A stretch of DNA of 49,136 nucleotides from Nitrosarchaeum sp. (lineage in GTDB: Archaea > Thermoproteota > Nitrososphaeria > Nitrososphaerales > Nitrosopumilaceae): contig JAHFUM010000010.1 of assembly GCA_023265135.1 (NCBI GenBank), positions 1-49,136 on the forward strand, written 5' to 3'. Each line of letters begins with the position of its first letter. Position 1 is the stretch's first letter. Below, piece by piece: positions 47,557 through 49,136 of this stretch. Position numbers and translations under genes: made by a program. Under the pieces are notes generated by a model that had not been told where the DNA came from, did not search any database, and was given only the letters and a program-made list of their open reading frames with translations.

Positions 47557-48571
47557 TTTTAATCCCCTTTTTCAATTTTTTTAATTGTAACACATTTTCC
47601 CCAATGAATAAAAATTCATCAATATAATCTAGAATATTATCTTCATTTAACCATATAAATTTTATATTATTTTTCAAACAATATGATATAATCTGCTGCA
47701 ATTTCGCATTGCTTTGAAGCCATTGAGATTTTGGTTTTAGTTCATATAAAATATTATTTACATTATCGAAAAAATCTGCAATATATGTTCGCTCAACTTG
47801 TTTTTGACAATCAAAATAAGGAATTCTCAATTTTTCAAATAACAAGTGCTGATTGCAAAAATAAAAACATGCTTCCCATGAACTTCTGAATTTTTTTATC
47901 TCCCCAGAGTTTAATAAAATTTTTGCATCCCAATGAGTAAAGGAATTTGTTATAGGAGGAGTATAATTCCCCAATGCAATCTTTTCTCTCATTAATTTAG
48001 AGTTACGATTCGCATTTTTTCTAATATTATCTTTACCTTTATCAGTTTTATTGAATTCCTTCATTTTAACTGAGTTATGTTTTCCTAAATTTTTATATAA
48101 TTCTTCACCTATTTTTGTTTTTGCAAACAATTTTAAAGAATTTGATGTTTTGTTATATTGAACTAAGCGATCTTCAATTGACTTCATTTTATGAATCCAT
48201 GGTCTGGATTTATAACATTCAACACAAAATTTATTATATTTTTTAGTTTTTAAATTAAATTCTGTCTCACATTTGCAATAATTACAAATATTACAATTTA
48301 TATCATCAAGTAACAATAACTCTTTTATTAATAGTACTTGTTGATATTCAAATAAATGTCTAGATATGTCCCATTTAAATCCAGATTTTGAAACAATATT
48401 TCTACTAAATAACCCCTTCAAGACATTTGAAGATTTATCATTTTTATACAAAGTAATAATATTAGATATTTCATCAATAGTTAAAACAGTTCTTTTTAAC
48501 CTAGATCCTCCAAGTTTTTTAAGTTTAGCATTTGTACTACGTAAGTCACGAAGTTGTTGAGATATTGTCAT
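47522..48571 (-). CDS. Vsr/PD-(D/E)XK-type homing endonuclease between intein halves
   Basis: The 349-residue protein has a four-Cys zinc module (CNYCKCE ... CVEC) in its middle and a C-terminal nuclease fold (YIADFF, then ILYELKPKSQW, and IKFIWLNEDN), a D...ExK signature. Free-standing genes of this kind inside split inteins have been described as fractured-gene arrangements. It overlaps both intein halves' coding ends. It likely spreads the split intein by cutting intein-less gp44. Confidence 0.85.
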   Translation of the reverse strand: MTISQQLRDLRSTNAKLKKLGGSRLKRTVLTIDEISNIITLYKNDKSSNVLKGLFSRNIVSKSGFKWDISRHLFEYQQVLLIKELLLLDDINCNICNYCKCETEFNLKTKKYNKFCVECYKSRPWIHKMKSIEDRLVQYNKTSNSLKLFAKTKIGEELYKNLGKHNSVKMKEFNKTDKGKDNIRKNANRNSKLMREKIALGNYTPPITNSFTHWDAKILLNSGEIKKFRSSWEACFYFCNQHLLFEKLRIPYFDCQKQVERTYIADFFDNVNNILYELKPKSQWLQSNAKLQQIISYCLKNNIKFIWLNEDNILDYIDEFLFIGENVLQLKKLKKGIKNGSYFVTDKVN

Positions 48572-48884
48572 TAATCATTCCATCTGTAATAATCATATTA
48601 TATTTATATAATTCAGATGTATCAACAACAATAGTTTTCGAGTTTTCTTCAACAAACCATTTATGCTCTGGGGTGCAGATTATTTTTTCACCATTTTCAA
48701 ATTCTATCTCATAGCAATCATCCCGCAACCCTTTATCCATTAGATAAAATGGCACCCATTCAATTTTACCTGTTTTGATATCTAAAGATCTAACCAAATC
48801 AGTTGCATCATTCAAATTGGAAATTTTATCAGTGCATACTATACCATCCCGAATGATGTGTACTATTGTGGATTCGTCTAAACA
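48546..48884 (-). mobile_element. Split intein, N-terminal part
   Basis: 112 residues from Cys1 to the stop, including blocks A (CLDEST) and B (TPEHKW). No endonuclease domain is fused; the nuclease is a separate gene. Together with the 42-residue C part it makes a full-size intein. Confidence 0.9.
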
Positions 48885-49136
48885 TTCATCAAGAACTGTT
48901 ATTTTCTTTGCATCTGAAAATGAAACAGTTGAAGCAAACTGAACTAACTTAGTACGAATAAGATCAACATTACCTTCACTTGATGCATTCACGAATAAAA
49001 TATCCGCCCCCATTTCATTTGCAATTGCTCGGGCGACAGTCGTTTTTCCGCAGCCAGCGGAACCTGTAAAAAGGAATGATGGAACATTTCCACTCTTTAT
49101 AAGACCTTTTATTTGGTTTTTAGTGGATTCGGGAAG
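48546..49136 (-). CDS. 44: Clamp loader gp44, N-terminal half with intein-N (partial)
   Basis: The gene runs beyond the window. Upstream of ATG 49013 the frame stays open to the window edge with Walker A TGSAGCGKTT. Walker B follows as ITVLDE. Directly after the Glu the intein begins (CLDESTIVHII), with TPEHKWF as block B. The host protein is cut right after its Walker B Glu, so without splicing neither half can be an active ATPase. Confidence 0.92.
   Translation of the reverse strand, partial: LPESTKNQIKGLIKSGNVPSFLFTGSAGCGKTTVARAIANEMGADILFVNASSEGNVDLIRTKLVQFASTVSFSDAKKITVLDECLDESTIVHIIRDGIVCTDKISNLNDATDLVRSLDIKTGKIEWVPFYLMDKGLRDDCYEIEFENGEKIICTPEHKWFVEENSKTIVVDTSELYKYNMIITDGMINDNISTTS

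Noticed and set aside
1-49136. CRISPR arrays, insertion sequences, attachment sites
   Set aside because: No spaced direct repeats, transposase genes or integrase genes were seen; repeats present are intragenic or promoter-based.

Overview
This AT-rich window looks like part of the replication and nucleotide-metabolism region of a T4-like tailed phage. It carries recognisable counterparts of T4 gp43 (DNA polymerase), UvsX, gp41 helicase, gp61 primase, clamp-loader subunits gp44 and gp62, RegA, RNase H, DsbA, dNMP kinase, DexA-type exonuclease, PseT polynucleotide kinase and RNA ligase 1. Nearly all genes lie on the minus strand in tightly overlapping runs (ATGA and TAATG junctions). The plus-strand genes are two GIY-YIG-type endonucleases and one small ORF. 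The host cannot be read from the sequence. The class II ribonucleotide reductase, ThyX and several inteins and homing genes fit an environmental phage rather than a close T4 relative.

Layout, left to right. 1-380: four tRNA genes (Asp, Glu, Ile, Gly). 407-925: a phosphoesterase. 940-1690: no protein gene; a promoter, two further tRNA(-like) genes and a long structured RNA candidate that recalls the very large phage RNAs found beside tRNA genes. 1832-3314: a GIY-YIG-type gene and small proteins. 3325-7429: QueD, a membrane-anchored lytic transglycosylase, and the tRNA-repair pair kinase/phosphatase plus RNA ligase 1. 7459-9350: small genes, including a less AT-rich patch. 9360-12702: the 7-deazaguanine DNA-modification block (glycosyltransferase, QueD-like T-fold protein, DpdA-like transglycosylase, FolE). 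12699-15804: exonuclease, HAD phosphatase, phosphoesterase and a homing endonuclease. 16100-24757: helicase, a duplicated two-gene module, UvsX, homing gene, HD phosphohydrolase, DNA polymerase, dNMP kinase. 25048-26734: DNA ligase preceded by a second structured RNA candidate. 26795-33000: ClpP-like protease, homing gene, dCMP deaminase, RNase H, DsbA, macro-domain protein. 33041-35577: small genes and a hexapeptide-repeat protein. 35632-40251: intein-containing class II ribonucleotide reductase, dUTPase, ThyX. 40309-45021: primase, Acb1 anti-CBASS protein, secreted nuclease, phosphoribosyltransferase, QueE. 45066-49136: RegA, gp62 and the clamp loader gp44, whose gene is broken in two by a split intein with a homing endonuclease gene between the halves.

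How the genes work together. FolE, QueD and QueE make a 7-deazaguanine precursor, and a phage-type DpdA would put it into DNA. The DpdA-like protein ends in the same SSLEEFF peptide as the phage DNA polymerase, which suggests it docks on the sliding clamp and modifies DNA at the fork. Acb1, the DNA modification and the tRNA-repair enzymes form an anti-defence layer. Eight minus-strand promoters share one architecture (about TTGCAT, 16 bp, TATAAT, with a conserved spacer and flanks) and probably drive early transcription. Four genes (HAD phosphatase, phosphoesterase, one homing gene, dCMP deaminase) each appear to lack one base, two of them in 5-base homopolymers. Sequencing deletions are the leading explanation, but true decay is possible.
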